Source: Oxytricha trifallax (lineage: Eukaryota > Ciliophora > Spirotrichea > Sporadotrichida > Oxytrichidae). From it: DNA of 64,000 nt. This document shows, piece by piece, positions 1 through 11,560 of the stretch (its first letter is position 1; every line of letters begins with the position of its first letter). Made by a program: the position numbers and the translations under genes. Under the pieces are notes generated by a model. It saw only the letters and a program-made list of their open reading frames with translations, was not told where the DNA came from and did not search any database. The DNA lies in NCBI GenBank assembly GCA_000711775.1, contig ARYC01000100.1, positions 124,001-188,000 on the forward strand, written 5' to 3'.

Positions 1-1
1 A

Positions 2-1322
2 ACTCGTGACTACGACTCATTTGAAAGTGGTGATGAACAAATGGAAGTTGAGAGATAAGAGTTTAACTAAGTACTTTCTACATTTTAGGAAAATGGGTAT
101 TTAAACTAATTAGAGAAAATTAACATAACTACAGATAGGAAGCCCGATTTTTTCAGTGAACTCAATGAGCAGCTTTAATGCAAGCATTAGATGATAAATC
201 ACTTAATTAAATGCCAATAAATTTAGAAATAAAATAAAAAGGCTGAGAAAGTAATAATTGATTTTGTCACTCCTGATAACTAAAACAAAAATATTGCTAA
301 TAGAGTTAAAAGTTTATCAGATAACTAGGTTAATCAAGTTGAATTTACAAAGAAAAATCTTGTGAATTAAATCTAAGTTTACAAGAATAATCTCTTAAAC
401 GATAATTTACAAAAGCAGCATACTGTAAATAAATTTATAAATAAATGCTTTAATTATCTTCTTGAGCTTGTGGAAGAAGTCATAAATTATTTATACTCAG
501 AGTAGTAGATGATTCTTAGTGATACTATTCAACAAATTTAGTAATAAAGTGATATAGACTTCAAAAAAATAAAAGAACAAATTGATCAAGAAAGATAGCA
601 ATACGATGAAATCTTAGAAACTTATCAAGGCATCCTCGACAAAGTAGATGAAAATTTGGGAAATAATTTAAAAGAATTAAACAAAATCCCCTCGATTCCA
701 ATTAATGCAGATTTAACTAAAAAGGGGTTCTGCAAAAGTTTATCAAGTGTCCATCAAAAGATATATGGATAAAAATTTTCAGTAGCAGCAATTGACTACG
801 CCTGGCCAATAGATTTGAAAACTGAAAGTGGAAATCAATTTATTCCTTATTAGATTTTATCTATGAAAGATCTTTATGAGCTTGAAATCGAAGACTTGCA
901 AGACCAAGGATATCTTTTCATGTGGACAGTGGCACAGAAATTCGTTGATGCAATAGCTTTCATGCTTCTGAAAGGTTACAGGTAAGGAAATCATATTACT
1001 AAATATTTTTAATTATAGAATTGTTGATTCAATTTGCTGGCTAAAGAAAGGCTAAACTAAGAAATACAAAAAAAGACCTGGTTATCATGTTCGCCATAGC
1101 AAAGAGATTTGTCTCATAGGATTAAAAGGAAATGTTCCAACTACCATGAAATCATTTACTGCTGATGACATAATTGAAAGTATACCTGGGAAAAACTCTG
1201 CAAAACCAGAGGCATTAAAAGATATTATTGAGAAACTTTGCCCAGGTGGACACTATTTAGAATTGTTTGCAAGGGAGAATAACTTAAGGGTTGGGTGGGT
1301 GTCAGTTGGAAATGAGATATGA
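2..1322 (+). CDS. MT-A70 family (MTA1/MTA9-like) protein, 3' part of gene, one intron
   Basis: The frame is open from base 2 to TGA at 1320-1322 with TAA/TAG read as Gln and no internal TGA. A 37-bp intron (982-1018, GTAAG..TATAG) splits codon 326; splicing joins GYR to IVDSICW. The N-terminal part is coiled-coil-like (EEVINYLYSEQQ region). The C-terminal half is MT-A70: a DYAW motif at 794-805, FMWT, ICWLKK, a GYHVRHSKEICLIGLKGN block and a closing ARENNLRVGWVSVGNE. The family transfers methyl groups from SAM to adenine N6; in ciliates MTA1/MTA9 proteins act in a DNA 6mA complex. The catalytic DPPW is replaced by DYAW, so this is more likely a non-catalytic (MTA9/METTL14-like) partner; that is inference. 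The 5' end lies outside the window. Confidence 0.85.
982..1018 (+). other. Spliceosomal intron, 37 bp
   Basis: The intron begins GTAAGG and ends TTATAG. Without removal the MT-A70 frame is lost; with removal it reads on across a conserved block. Its size is typical of spirotrich ciliates. Confidence 0.8.
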
Positions 1323-1389
1323 GCTTTCATGTCAATTAATTTTAATTTGCATATAAATTTCATTCTATACTTCAAAAATTTTACCTTAA

Positions 1390-2536
1390 CTACTTTAAAT
1401 TCTAGAAAAAGCGAAAGTAGATAAAATACTCCCTTAAAATAGACTACTTAAAAATAAGTATAGAAAATATCAGAGAAAAAAAAGTAAAAAAATTAAGGGA
1501 CAAACACTTAACTGAATCCATTATTTAATTTCAAGAAGTTCTTAAGATTAAAATCAAAGCGATTAAAAAGCTAATTCTGGATTTCAATCATTAGATTCTT
1601 AATAATTACTTACAAACACAGAAGAATTATAGACTTAATCTGACACAACCTTCCCAGAATTAAATTAGATAAAGAACATAATAATCGATTAGTTTACTGG
1701 ATTGACAAAAAAAGCCATGTAACCTATGTAGCAATAGTTGCTAACAAAAATTCCAGAAATATTAATTGGCGAGCTAGAAGAGAAGATGAATTAACAAGCT
1801 TTATAACAAAATGGATAAATAAGGGAGTAACAGGATAAGATTAACTAGATAGACTTTTAGATGCTTGAGTAGCTTGTGTTGATGGAAAAGATGAAATTTA
1901 CTATACATTCTAAGTCCTTGTATCTGAAATAAAATGCTTATCACCTACAAATGGAGTGGCAACTAAAAAATAATTGGTCACTCACGTAAAAATGTTTCTG
2001 GAGTTATACAATAATTTGAAAAATAAATCGATGATAATTAAATTATTTTTGAGAATTTCAAAGAAAAGTAAAGCAAAATAGAAAACCAAATGGTTCAATA
2101 ATAAAAAGCTATCGAAGATAATTAAAGAGACTCATAATAAATTTCCAAAAGAGTTATAGAATAAGTAAATGCAATTTTTACCGAACACTTAAAATATATG
2201 AATAATAATTTTGATATAGTTAATAATAATATAAAGCAATTTAATAGTAAAATAACTAACTTTGAGAAGAAAAAAAAGGCAAATTTGAAAAATAATTAGG
2301 AATAATTAATTAATTAGAATAACTAAAATGGTTAATAGCATAAACTAAATCAAAACGAATCAAACTAGAGCAGCATGAATTAACATTTAATTTCAAAAAA
2401 TTTAGTAGTCTATACAATACAAAGGTATAATTCCTAGAATTAGTCAGTAAAATTTGTTGAAGTTTCTGGCTATAATTATTTGTTTGACAAAGTCACAAAG
2501 AAATTTTTTTCAATATAAGAAAATAACCATATTTGA
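1390..2536 (+). pseudogene. Coding-like block, frameshifted, unknown product
   Basis: Two protein-like stretches lie in different frames. At about 1650-1990 a frame reads YWIDKKSHVTYVAIVANKN and continues to EIYYTFQVLVSEI, broken by TGA at 1866. From ATG 1934 to TGA 2534-2536 a 200-codon frame is open, with a coiled-coil, Gln/Asn-rich composition and a more ordinary end (KFVEVSGYNYLFDKV). I do not recognise a family. Because TAA/TAG are sense here, a Q-rich 200-codon ORF is not in itself strong evidence. It lies between the MT-A70 gene and TBE-A on the MT-A70 strand. It could be a decayed gene or MDSs whose IESs have not been recognised. Confidence 0.35.
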
Positions 2537-2621
2537 ATACTAATTTTATGACATATAATAAATACTAACTTACTTTACATTACTTAAATCAATTTAAACC
2601 TACTTCATCACTAAAGTCTTC

Positions 2622-2636
2622 GGGGTTTTGGGGTTT
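2622..2636 (+). repeat. Telomere-like G4T4G4T3 motif at TBE-A break
   Basis: GGGGTTTTGGGGTTT is the spirotrich telomere repeat unit and also the outermost TBE terminal sequence. Its orientation here is opposite to that expected for a left TBE end, which should read C4A4 inward on the plus strand. Confidence 0.75.
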
Positions 2637-3499
2637 ATCTAGCTAATTTATCTCTGACATCTATTGTCAGTTAAGAATTCTCTGTAAGTCATTTCAAGTA
2701 AAGGAAGCCTGAAGGCTACATACATGATCTTTACCAAGTAAAATAGCATAAAGCTAGATGATATGCCTGCACTCATTTAACTTTGCCTTTTAAAGAGCAT
2801 AATACTCATTAGCAAATTCCATTTGGAAATTGTCATCAGCAAGGAAGTAATTGAAAGGATATATCTTGTAAGCATATTTAGTAATCAGTAATGACTCTCT
2901 TCTCTATTTTATCCTCAAGAGTGAGGTAGCTTTCTAGGCAAGAATCTAAGTCAATAATTTTTAATATGGGAATCTTCATAGCCTCTATTTTTACCATGAT
3001 TTTATTGATTTCCGATACTGGAAAGTTCTTGACTGCTTTCTTCATTTTAATTGTGCTTTTTCTTTAAGTGCACTTTGAGGTCTCTAGTATGATGAATATA
3101 GCTTCTCACAAAACTCACAGACATACTTCCCATCTTTCTTTTAATGCTTGAGATATAACCTTGGCATATCGTTGTGTGTATATCTCTCAAGTGTCTCTTA
3201 TAAGTTGACTTGTAAGGGAAAACTTTATTGCATTCTTTGCATTAATAGTCAACTTTGGCTGGTATTTATTAATGCACTATGCCGGGTTGTTTAACCTCCT
3301 CCTCAATTTGCACAGCTTTTTTGTTAACCTCTTACTTAATTTATATTTCAATATCAAAGCTAGACTGGTCAAAGTTGTCATAAGTAGGCTCCCACTGAGT
3401 ACAAGCGTCTCTGGTCTCTACTTTTCTTGGTTGCTGGAATGATAACTTTTATTGACATGATCCAAGTAATGCCGCTCTTCTCAAAAGGTTAGCGCTCAT
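2637..3499 (-). pseudogene. TBE zinc-finger/kinase ORF, truncated and frameshifted
   Basis: It starts MSANLLRRAALLG (ATG at 3497-3499), matching MSGNLARKAALLG of TBE-B. Finger 1 is CKECNKVF..YKRHLRDIH, a C-x2-C-x12-H-x4-H pattern. Finger 2 (YVCEFCEKLY, then DLKVHLKKKH) lies in other frames, so there are indels near 3180 and 3090. The following kinase-like part aligns with TBE-B through the FRLPLLEMTYREFL block and then runs into the telomere-like motif at 2622-2636. The catalytic loop (HxDxKPEN, present in TBE-B) is missing. The role of this TBE protein is not known to me beyond its domains. Confidence 0.8.
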
Positions 3500-4064
3500 T
3501 TTAGTTTTCTGATATATTTTATTATAATAATGATAAAATCTACCTAGATAAACTTATATAGTAGAGTATAAGACACTCTAGTAGATTCTTTGCTGAGAGG
3601 TAAGAAAATTAACTAACCATAAAAGACTGAAAGTTGACATATTTTATGAGAATTTTATACATTTTAGTAAATTAAAATACTCCTAATGAAGTTTTGTTTC
3701 TCTAGGAGGTCCTCCAAATCAAGTTTGAACTTAATTTGGAGGTAAAGTTATTAAACATTTTTTAATTTAATATGCTCCTAATTAAGTTTTAACCTTAAAA
3801 TTTAACTCCTAATAAAGTTTGAACTTAATTTGGAGGACCTCCTAAAATAATTAAACATTATTAGGAGCAATTTAATGGAGATAGTTTGATAAAAATGGAA
3901 ATCAATCTGTGAAACTTGGAGCAAGTTTTTCAATGCTTCTCCGCATATCTTTTCAAGGTTGACCTCCAGTAGGTCCTCCCTATTTAGTAGTAAGATTTTA
4001 ATAAACTTAGAATGGATATCCATAATTTTAAATTTCATTAACATTTCTAGAAAGAGGAAGCAAG

Positions 4065-4856
4065 ATGGAGTCTATGAATGATGCAATGAAGATAATTTAA
4101 TCTCAAGATTTAATAGGAAAATTTCGAAGTAAAGAGGACCTTTATAGATACTTGATACAGCAAGGTAAGTTCTTTACTTATGCTTATATATTAAGCATAG
4201 TTGGATTGTTCTTGCCAACCCAGGAAGGAACAAAAATCTCATTCTTAAAAGCATTATTAAGTGAAGAGAAAAAAAGCTTTTAAGTCTAATGAAATTAGGA
4301 TGATTAAAATTCCTAACTACCCTGAAATATCTGTTACAAACCTATATGACGATGCTATGAGTGATCCAGATGTTGATCTATACCTTCAATCAAAGCTGCA
4401 ACTTTCTAATAAGTTACCAGAGAGAAACTTCTTCTTTGGTGTTATTGGAACTCTGAAACCTGAGTACTTAAATGAAGTAATTTAAGAAGCTCACAAGAAA
4501 CGATAAAGAATTTCTCCTGAAGAAAAAAAAAGTAGGGAATTTAAATTAGTGACTTCTGGTTGTAGGAACTGCAGAAGCATCCATTCATCTCAAGTAAGCT
4601 TACCCTTCTAACTTTATATAAAAACATGGAACTGCTATTTACTTGATGAAAGAGAGCAGCAAATTAAACAGATAAAGAAAGTATCAAGTAAAGCATTAAC
4701 TAAGTAAGAGACTCTTCAAAGATTTATTAAAGCCAGACGAGATGAACATAGATGCAGGAGCTGGCTTTAAGTGAAGAAACATAGGCCCAAACAAGCAAAT
4801 AAGAAGAAGAAAAGAAAGAGAAACCAAATCCATTTACGGGCAAATTTAACATGTGA
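4065..4856 (+). pseudogene. TBE 22-kDa-type ORF, copy A
   Basis: ATG 4065 opens MESMNDAMKIIQ and continues through GLFLPTQEGTKISFLKALLS to an A-tract. At 4263-4281 the tract is 19 nt where 18 would keep the frame, so the reading continues +1 in IPNYPEISVTNLYDDAM, LPERNFFFGVIGTLKPEYL, a C-x2-C motif (CRNC) and a basic tail (KARRDEHRCRSWL, KKKKRKRN). The family end is taken as ATG-TGA at 4851-4856, by comparison with TBE-B. The protein is TBE-specific and of unknown function. It sits between the other two TBE genes on the opposite strand. Confidence 0.8.
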
Positions 4857-4870
4857 ATTTATTCATTCGT

Positions 4871-5904
4871 TTAAATCAAAAACTTATTTATATACATAAA
4901 TCTCCCTTCTCTTGCGCATTCTTTTGCTTTATCATCGCTGAATCTTTTAGCAGCGCTCTTAATAAAATCTACTGTGTCTATTTTCAAGTCGAGCATCAAG
5001 TGATAAAACAGATATTTTTTGTAGCGTCGTTTAAACAACCCCCAATATAATTCAATTGAACTAAGGACTGTAAGGAACATTAAATACAGTTTTTATGTTT
5101 AATCTTTAATAATTCTTCCTTAAGTCTTTAGTTTTATGAACTGACAAGTTATCAACGAACAGAATAATCTCTTACTCTGCGTTCTCGTCCCTGAGTCATT
5201 GCAAGAACTAAATATATTATTTAGTCTTTATAGAACGAAGGTTAATAACATAGATCTCAAGGCCACTATCTTCACTTATTCAACCAAGAATAGGATGGGT
5301 TTAAACCTTATCCTTTTAATCATATACTTAAATGTTGCTATATCTTTTATACCAAGACCTTGATATGAAGGTATTTAAGGTTAATACACCTTCATCAGTG
5401 TGTATGAACTTGATGTTATTAGTAATAGCCCTCTGCATTTAATTGAATATATAATTTAAATTATCCTTATAAAATGAAATATTAAAGTCGATCACTCTCT
5501 TAATGCGATTGACTGTCTTGTAAGATATTCCATTCTTTTTATATATGTTAGCTATAAACTAAGCAGAAATATGAAGCTCAGGAAATTGGCGATGAAACAT
5601 CACAACTCTCTTGGCCAGAGAGATGAGCCCAGTATTTAAGAGTCTTATCATTAATAAGATAATCGATGAGATGCTGCTAAAATTTAAGTGGTCTCTTAGG
5701 CTTAGAATTAAGATGCTATCTCTTTAAATTCAATGCTAATAGACAGTGAAACCTCACAGTTGCTGGAGATTTATGGAATAGCCTTGCTATAGACGTATAA
5801 TTCAGAACAGGCTTGAGTTATTCACTATATTCATCACATCCATATCGCAACTTAAACAATAAATCTATATACTCACTGTCATAAACTGACCCAAAACCTC
5901 GCAT
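4871..5904 (-). pseudogene. TBE transposase (Tc1/mariner DD34E), copy A, frameshifted
   Basis: ATG at 5902-5904 opens MRGFGSVYDSEYIDLLF. An HTH-like region (TSIARLFHKSPATVRFH) follows, then the DDE core: FIHTDEGV (D1), FVDNLSVHK (D2) and PQFN..ELYWG (E). Compared with TBE-B, a 2-nt loss near 5620 and a 5-nt loss (GGAAT) at about 5053 break the frame; the second falls just before the catalytic Glu. The stop codon used by TBE-B is also mutated. DD34E transposases cut and paste DNA; in spirotrichs TBE transposases are implicated in genome rearrangement (established for the family). This copy cannot make a full protein. Confidence 0.85.
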
Positions 5905-6036
5905 ATACTCCCTTAAATTACTAATATTTAAACAGTAAACTCCTACATAAACCCTTATTAAAACCTGAATAAAGTATACCTTAATAGTCTACTTTTATCA
6001 ATCAAAAACTCAATCTAACAACTTCACGGGTTTTTA
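5870..6036 (+). repeat. Right terminal region of TBE-A
   Basis: It aligns with 54010-54162 through CTCGCATATA, ACCCTTATTAAAACC, ATAAAGTATACCTTAATA and TTTTATCAATCAAAAACTCA. The terminal telomere-like repeat has decayed to GGGTTTTT. Confidence 0.8.
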
Positions 6037-7195
6037 TTCGTATATAGTGGGAGATATTAGACAACTTTACCAGGGAGAATTATGAAAAAGAGCTACTTAA
6101 ATTTAAATTTAAATTGGCCAAATAATAATTACTCAGTAAATTAAAATTAAGTAAATATTGTTATCAGCACTTGAAAAAGCTTAGAAATTGTTTTAATTAC
6201 TCACTAAATATTCTCATTAATTAAATTTCTTGGTAAGTCCTTTATTTATTGTAATAGCTTAACTTTAATTCATTCATTTTTTTAATTTAATTATTAATGA
6301 TTTTAAAGAAATATCAATTTATTAAAAAAGAGAATCAATATCAATCCCCAAAAATTTTAGACTTTTATAAATTGGGGTTTTTGGGCTAATATATATATAT
6401 ATATATATTTAATAATAATAAAATTCAAATGAATAATTAAAAAGATAAACTAATAAATCATAAATAGTATTGATAATTTTAAGTACTCAACAAATTAATA
6501 AAAAGTTTTTTTGCTTAATTAACTATATTAATTTCTCTCAGATGTAAATTAATATCTTAAAAGCATAAATAAGCTACATATAAAATATAAACTTCTCAAA
6601 TCCTTAAATAAAAAATAAACAACTCTTATAGTAAAACATCGTAAAGATTTATAAACTAGCAAATTACATTTGGCAAAAGAATTATAAAACAGTATATTTT
6701 GTGTTCTTCTTAGAGATATTTTAATACTCTGGATTTACAGGCTAGACAAATTATAACTAAATGCAATAAAAGAAAAAGAGAAATAGATTTATAAATTATC
6801 ATTCATCTAAAAATAATATTGTTAAGTTAACTTTATTTATGTAGTGAAATTATATATTTTTAATCTTTATATAGTTTTATATTTTTTCAATCTATTCTGC
6901 GACATAACAAACTAATAAAAGGATGTATTGGATTATTTCCATTATTTCTACAAGAATCATTTTTGCAATAATAATAAAATTCCATATCTCACTCAATTAA
7001 GATAAAAATTGTGAGATAGCAACAATTAATTAAATATTAATTTATTAATGGCTGAGATTTAATATAATTAATTTAAAATCAAATTTAAACAAATTAATAT
7101 AGTATTAGCATGGGAAAATAATCCTGCTAATGGCTATAATTAGATTAACAAATATATATATATAGTTTAAGCCACCAATAATTTAATTATTTAAT
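6037..7195. other. AT-rich germline-type DNA, no gene seen
   Basis: This is simple AT-rich sequence with a (TA)n tract at about 6391-6412 and a short C4A5/G4T5 inverted pair at 6345-6388. I see no protein-like frame. Confidence 0.6.
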
Positions 7196-7199
7196 TAAT

Positions 7200-7490
7200 T
7201 GTTGCGATCCGCTATCTTTTGTGATTTATTTGAATATGTGGTTTATTCTTATAAGAAAACAATCAATCTGATGCTTTATTTGCTCTAGAGTATCATTATT
7301 TATACCGGGGAAATTCGTTCTCTACAGTTTATTCTAGAGTTCTTATCGATAATTTCTTACTTGCATGAATTGTTGCTCCATAATAAGCCGTTGATAAAGG
7401 TCCAGCCCAAACTATCCTTTATTTTCCTTTCTCTTAATCAATTATCATAGGGTTCTTTGGTTTACAACCATATCTATCATCGTCTTAAGC
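7200..7490 (-). CDS. Coding-like patch (possible MDS), unknown
   Basis: The minus strand reads QFGLDLYQRLIMEQQF, LQRTNFPGINNDTLEQIKHQ and IDCFLIRINHIFK with TAA/TAG as Gln. Composition and GC are clearly above the flanks. One TGA interrupts the upstream part (after VVNQRTL). No family is recognised. A single MDS of a gene completed elsewhere would look like this. Confidence 0.4.
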
Positions 7491-7947
7491 TATTTGAAGT
7501 TATGATTTCTCATAATTTAATAATAAATAAATAATAATTAATTAAAGCCTAAAAAAGAAATTTCATTCTAAGGTTTAATGCTAACTTAAATCTGTTGTGT
7601 AAAGTTTGATGCTTTTTTTTATCATCAATCAGTTGTATTAAATTTATTTCAATAATAATAGTAGTTACTTTTTAATAAAGATTCTTGATAATGTGCTGTA
7701 GAAAAAGAATTTAATTTTTTAAAAACTTAATTCTTCATAAATAAAGACCTCAAATATGATTATCTCAAATATCTTGTGGCTTTTTTAGTCTCCTTTATGA
7801 ATTTTCTTGAGGAAGTCTGTTACAGTATCTTGTAAACATTTATAAATAATATTACCAAAGATGCATTTTCATTTAAAATGTAGGAATTATTGCTGTTATT
7901 TTTCCAGCCATATATAATTGCTCATCTCTGATCTGAAGTAGGGTGTA

Positions 7948-7989
7948 AGTGCCTCAGTTACCATTCTAATGATAACTAATGAGGCAAGT
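7948..7989. repeat. Short hairpin GTGCCTCA..TGAGGCAA
   Basis: An imperfect inverted repeat (TGCCTCA/TGAGGCA, with internal TTA/TAA pairing) occupies about 40 bp in AT-rich DNA. Its function is unknown. Confidence 0.4.
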
Positions 7990-8139
7990 ATTCTTTTTAG
8001 TTTTAAAATAATAAAAGCAAAGTTCTCCTTGATATTATAACTTTAAACCAAAGCTAAATAAATTATTTAATTTATGCAAATGCAAGTGAAAGACTTAAAC
8101 TTTAATAAATCTATTTGTATTACTATCATTGATTCATTA

Positions 8140-8600
8140 TCCTAAAATAGCAACTCCACTATTCCTAATGATCCTACCTTGATTTTGGACTGATAATGAT
8201 CCAGACAATATAATTGTATTTGATGGTGTTATTTCACTTTACGCCATAGAACAGTTGATTATCTTGAGTTCACAGATCACATAATTGGTTATAATAACAA
8301 AATGCAATCTTGCTGTAAAGTCTGGTACAACAGATGATCACCTTGTTTGCTAAAGTTTACAAAATGAAACCAACTGCTGTTGATTTACTCAGTGTTTTTC
8401 TCAAACTACCAACATTTAAACTTACATTTGTAGAAAACAAACCTGCACTCAAAAACAGTCTTGCTACTTATATATACAAATAAATCTACTTACATAATAC
8501 TGATGCCTTAATTTTTAGTTTCAATAGAAAAAGCCAGCATTAGCTTCACAACCACAAGAACAGATCCTGAGAGCGTTTCTAAAACTTACATAATAAAATA
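8140..8600 (+). CDS. Coding-like patch, Cys-rich, frameshifted
   Basis: The plus strand reads DNDPDNIIVFDGVISLYAIE and SGTTDDHLVCQSLQNETNCC; after a frame change it continues with repeated Cys/Gln/Thr spacing (CFSQTTNIQTYICRKQTCTQ). The pattern resembles a secreted cysteine-rich repeat protein, but I cannot name a family. Frame changes may be IES junctions or decay. Confidence 0.35.
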
Positions 8601-9350
8601 TAATTAAGCTCTTTAATTTTAGATCCGCATCTAAAAATAAAAAGACTTTTTTATTATATAAATCCATGCTTTTCTATTGACACGGCAACTTTAAATTCTA
8701 TAATAATCAAGATCTTAGGGATATTAAGAAATACATACATTAACACATATATGTTCTCTCTTAAAAGCTTAGACAAATACAATATCTACAAATTGATATA
8801 TTCTTTTAGAAGAAAAGAATTAAACATGCGTATTTACAGTATTTGATCACTTCACATAATTATATCTTTATGAGGATTATCTTTCATAACAGATTTTAGT
8901 CAAAAAGTAAAATAGTTTAATTCAACATTATAAATCTTGTAATAACCAGTAGTTTAATGATCTAAATTAAATAATTTAAATTTTATGATAAACTTAATAA
9001 AAAATAGTTATAAATATCAGATTGAATTTAATAATTTAACATGAAATATTGTATTAGACATCAACAAATTGGTGACAGTTAATTATTTTAAAAATGATTA
9101 TTCAATTTCTTTTCAATTTTCACAATTCAAATGAATTTAAGTAATAATAATATATATTATATTTTGTTTACAGCTTTTCTTTATTTAATGTACTTTCTTT
9201 TCTTTAAATTGCATTTTAAATCTAAATTTATGAGAAATAAAAAAAAGAGGACAACTTTAATTGATAATTAGTTGAATATATAAGTATTAGTATTTACATA
9301 GACCAAAATGGTATCATTTTCAAGCGTTATTATTTTTACATTATCCTTCA
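8601..9350. other. AT-rich DNA, no gene seen
   Basis: No coding-like frame, repeat pair or structured element is recognised by eye. Confidence 0.5.
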
Positions 9351-9356
9351 TATATT

Positions 9357-9525
9357 CTAAAATCTTTACATTCTTTTCGTGTGTTCCGTTCTGTTCCCTG
9401 GTTCTTCGAATCTTCTTTCAGTGCCTTCCAAAGATCAACAATCTATAGCTTAATTATGAAAATTTTGAGATATGTTTTTTGTAACTTACAAATTTTGTTG
9501 AGGGACTAGCATCTTCTGCTCAGAC
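9357..9525 (-). CDS. Short coding-like patch with possible intron
   Basis: On the minus strand ATG opens MSEQKMLVPQQN, followed by GTAAGT (a 5' splice-site shape), and downstream VDLWKALKEDSKNQGTERN. The exact 3' splice site that joins the frames is not clear. No family is recognised. Confidence 0.3.
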
Positions 9526-9529
9526 ATTT

Positions 9530-11100
9530 TTGACGTATTTCTACAATATTAAATCAATTATTAATTACTTATATTTTTCTTAATCATAAATCATGATTAT
9601 AATATTAGAATAGAATAAATTTCAGAAATTGTCTAAATTACTGCTAATTAAAAATTTATAATAAATTATTATCTCAAAATTAGGATAATAAATGGAGAAA
9701 ATAAAGATAGTTGACAGTTGAAATAGTTTTCAAATTCTTAATTAAGCGATTTAATAAATTTGTCACCTAAATAGCTTCCTTGAAGACAGAGTTCCTTTTA
9801 ATTTACTACTAAATATATTAATTTTGAGCATTTTGTTGAACGATAGTATATTTACCTTTGAATTTGATAACTCACTTGAACAACAATAAATAATTTGTAA
9901 ATGAATTAAAACTATTTTAGATTTTCAGCAATATTTTAAATTGTTGATAAAACTTAAATTAATCTTCAATATTATTGCTTGTTATACTATTTTAGAATTG
10001 TTTATTAAGTAAACTTTATTTATTCTTCTAATGTTTTTTGATATTTCTATATTAAAGTTAAGTTGAAGACTCTTTTACAGATTATGCTACAAAAATATAT
10101 ATAAATTTCTAAGATTTAATGAAGTAAAAATCAAATAAATTAAAAGACTTACATCAATTAGAGTTTGAATATGGAGAGAGCATTCTCAAATCAAAATATT
10201 TTAAATTATGTTTCATTATTCTTAACTTAGATAGAATTCCTGAGTTGTATTTTAGTGTATCATTTATAATATCAAGCAGTTTTAATTTTATGAAAGCTTA
10301 ACTTTGAGTGCTTGAATGAAAAGTAGCATACTTCAGGGGTTTTGTTAACAATTAAACCAATATGGCACAATCTTTTTTAATTATATAAATTTAACATGAA
10401 TGTATTACTCTAGGAAACAACAAGATGTCATCAATAATACTAATTTGATTATTCAATGGCTATTTTAGAAACAAATCATCAGTTATATTTACTTTGTCAG
10501 AGATAATCTTTTATATTATTTCTTATTATATTATAGAATATAATAGAATAGGATAGAATAGAATAGGTATTTTTATTATTTTATCTTCTTACCTTTGACC
10601 ATTAAATTTATAGTCAAAAGTAGGGGCAAACCGAAATATAGCTACCAGCAATAACTCTATTAACTATACCAATTTGAATAAATTTTTCTGATTGAAAAAT
10701 TATGAATTAAAAATAGGAATCTACTGGTTTATTCATAGATTTTTATATAATTACGGTTGAAAACGAGCAAATAGCATGGAAAAAGTTGTTTTCAATTATC
10801 TTTCAATCAGTAGATTAATTTTAATTGATAAAAAACATTGCTATTAAAGTCCAATTAAAATGCTTTAAAATGATCTATCTTATATTCTTTAAAGTGTTTA
10901 AACAATTATTAGTAATATTATATAAAGAAAAAGGAGCAGTACTCATTTAAGGTTTATAAATTTTAGTTTATAGTTTGATTGATATTTATAAGAATCAATA
11001 TATCATGAAGAATTGCTGCATAGTAATATTTAATCTGATATTAATATAATTTGATTTATAATAAATACAATAATGCATTCTTAAATTATCGGAATAATAA
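9530..11100. other. AT-rich DNA with pentamer microsatellite
   Basis: This is noncoding-looking DNA; about 10530-10567 holds a degenerate (TAGAA)n run. Nothing else is recognised. Confidence 0.5.
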
Positions 11101-11109
11101 AAATATATA

Positions 11110-11560
11110 TAAATTCACCTTTAAGTTCTTAGTCCTATTCTTTATACTGAGTCTATCATTATTCCTACGCTCTTTATCTCTCTTCTGATGTTTCTATTCT
11201 GTTATCGAATAATTTCTGGCTTCTTCTCTGAGTTATGAAAATTCTTAATTCATTGTCTTGCGATTTTATTCTGAAAATTTAATCAAAATAATTGATTAAA
11301 GATATTGTCACTCTTTTCTAGTTAGATAACTTGATTCTTGTCATTTTAATTTAAACTAGGTCAGATTTGATAAATAAGACTAATTCTAGAGGGAATTTTG
11401 TATGTACTTAAATATTATTATAATGCGCTAAATATCTGTGAAGAATGAGAAAGACTCATTTCAAGCTGACTTCTAAGATCTTTAGTAATAAGAGCATGAT
11501 TAAACTGAAGGCACTTAGTGAGTCAGGTTATCATTTGCATAAATTTTAATTAATTTTTAT
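11110..11560. other. Two small coding-like patches on opposite strands
   Basis: At about 11110-11270 the minus strand reads RRSQKLFDNRIETSEERQRA. At about 11447-11540 the plus strand reads MRKTHFKLTSKIFSNKSMIK. Both are too short to identify; they would fit single MDSs. Confidence 0.25.

Larger units (their letters stand above)
2622..6036. mobile_element. TBE-type transposon A, left-truncated, inactive
   Basis: Three genes are laid out as in TBE elements of stichotrich ciliates: zinc-finger/kinase (minus), 22-kDa-type ORF (plus) and Tc1/mariner transposase (minus). The right terminal region (about 5870-6036) aligns base by base with a solo end at 54010-54162, including TTTTATCAATCAAAAACTCA; its outermost telomere-like repeat is degenerate. 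The left end stops inside the kinase gene at GGGGTTTTGGGGTTT (2622-2636), about 750 bp short of TBE-B. All three genes carry frameshifts, so the copy cannot be autonomous. Confidence 0.9.

Noticed and set aside
6345..6388. C4A5 and G4T5 inverted pair near TBE-A
   Set aside because: Telomere-like but too short and too degenerate to call a TBE or telomere remnant in AT-rich DNA.
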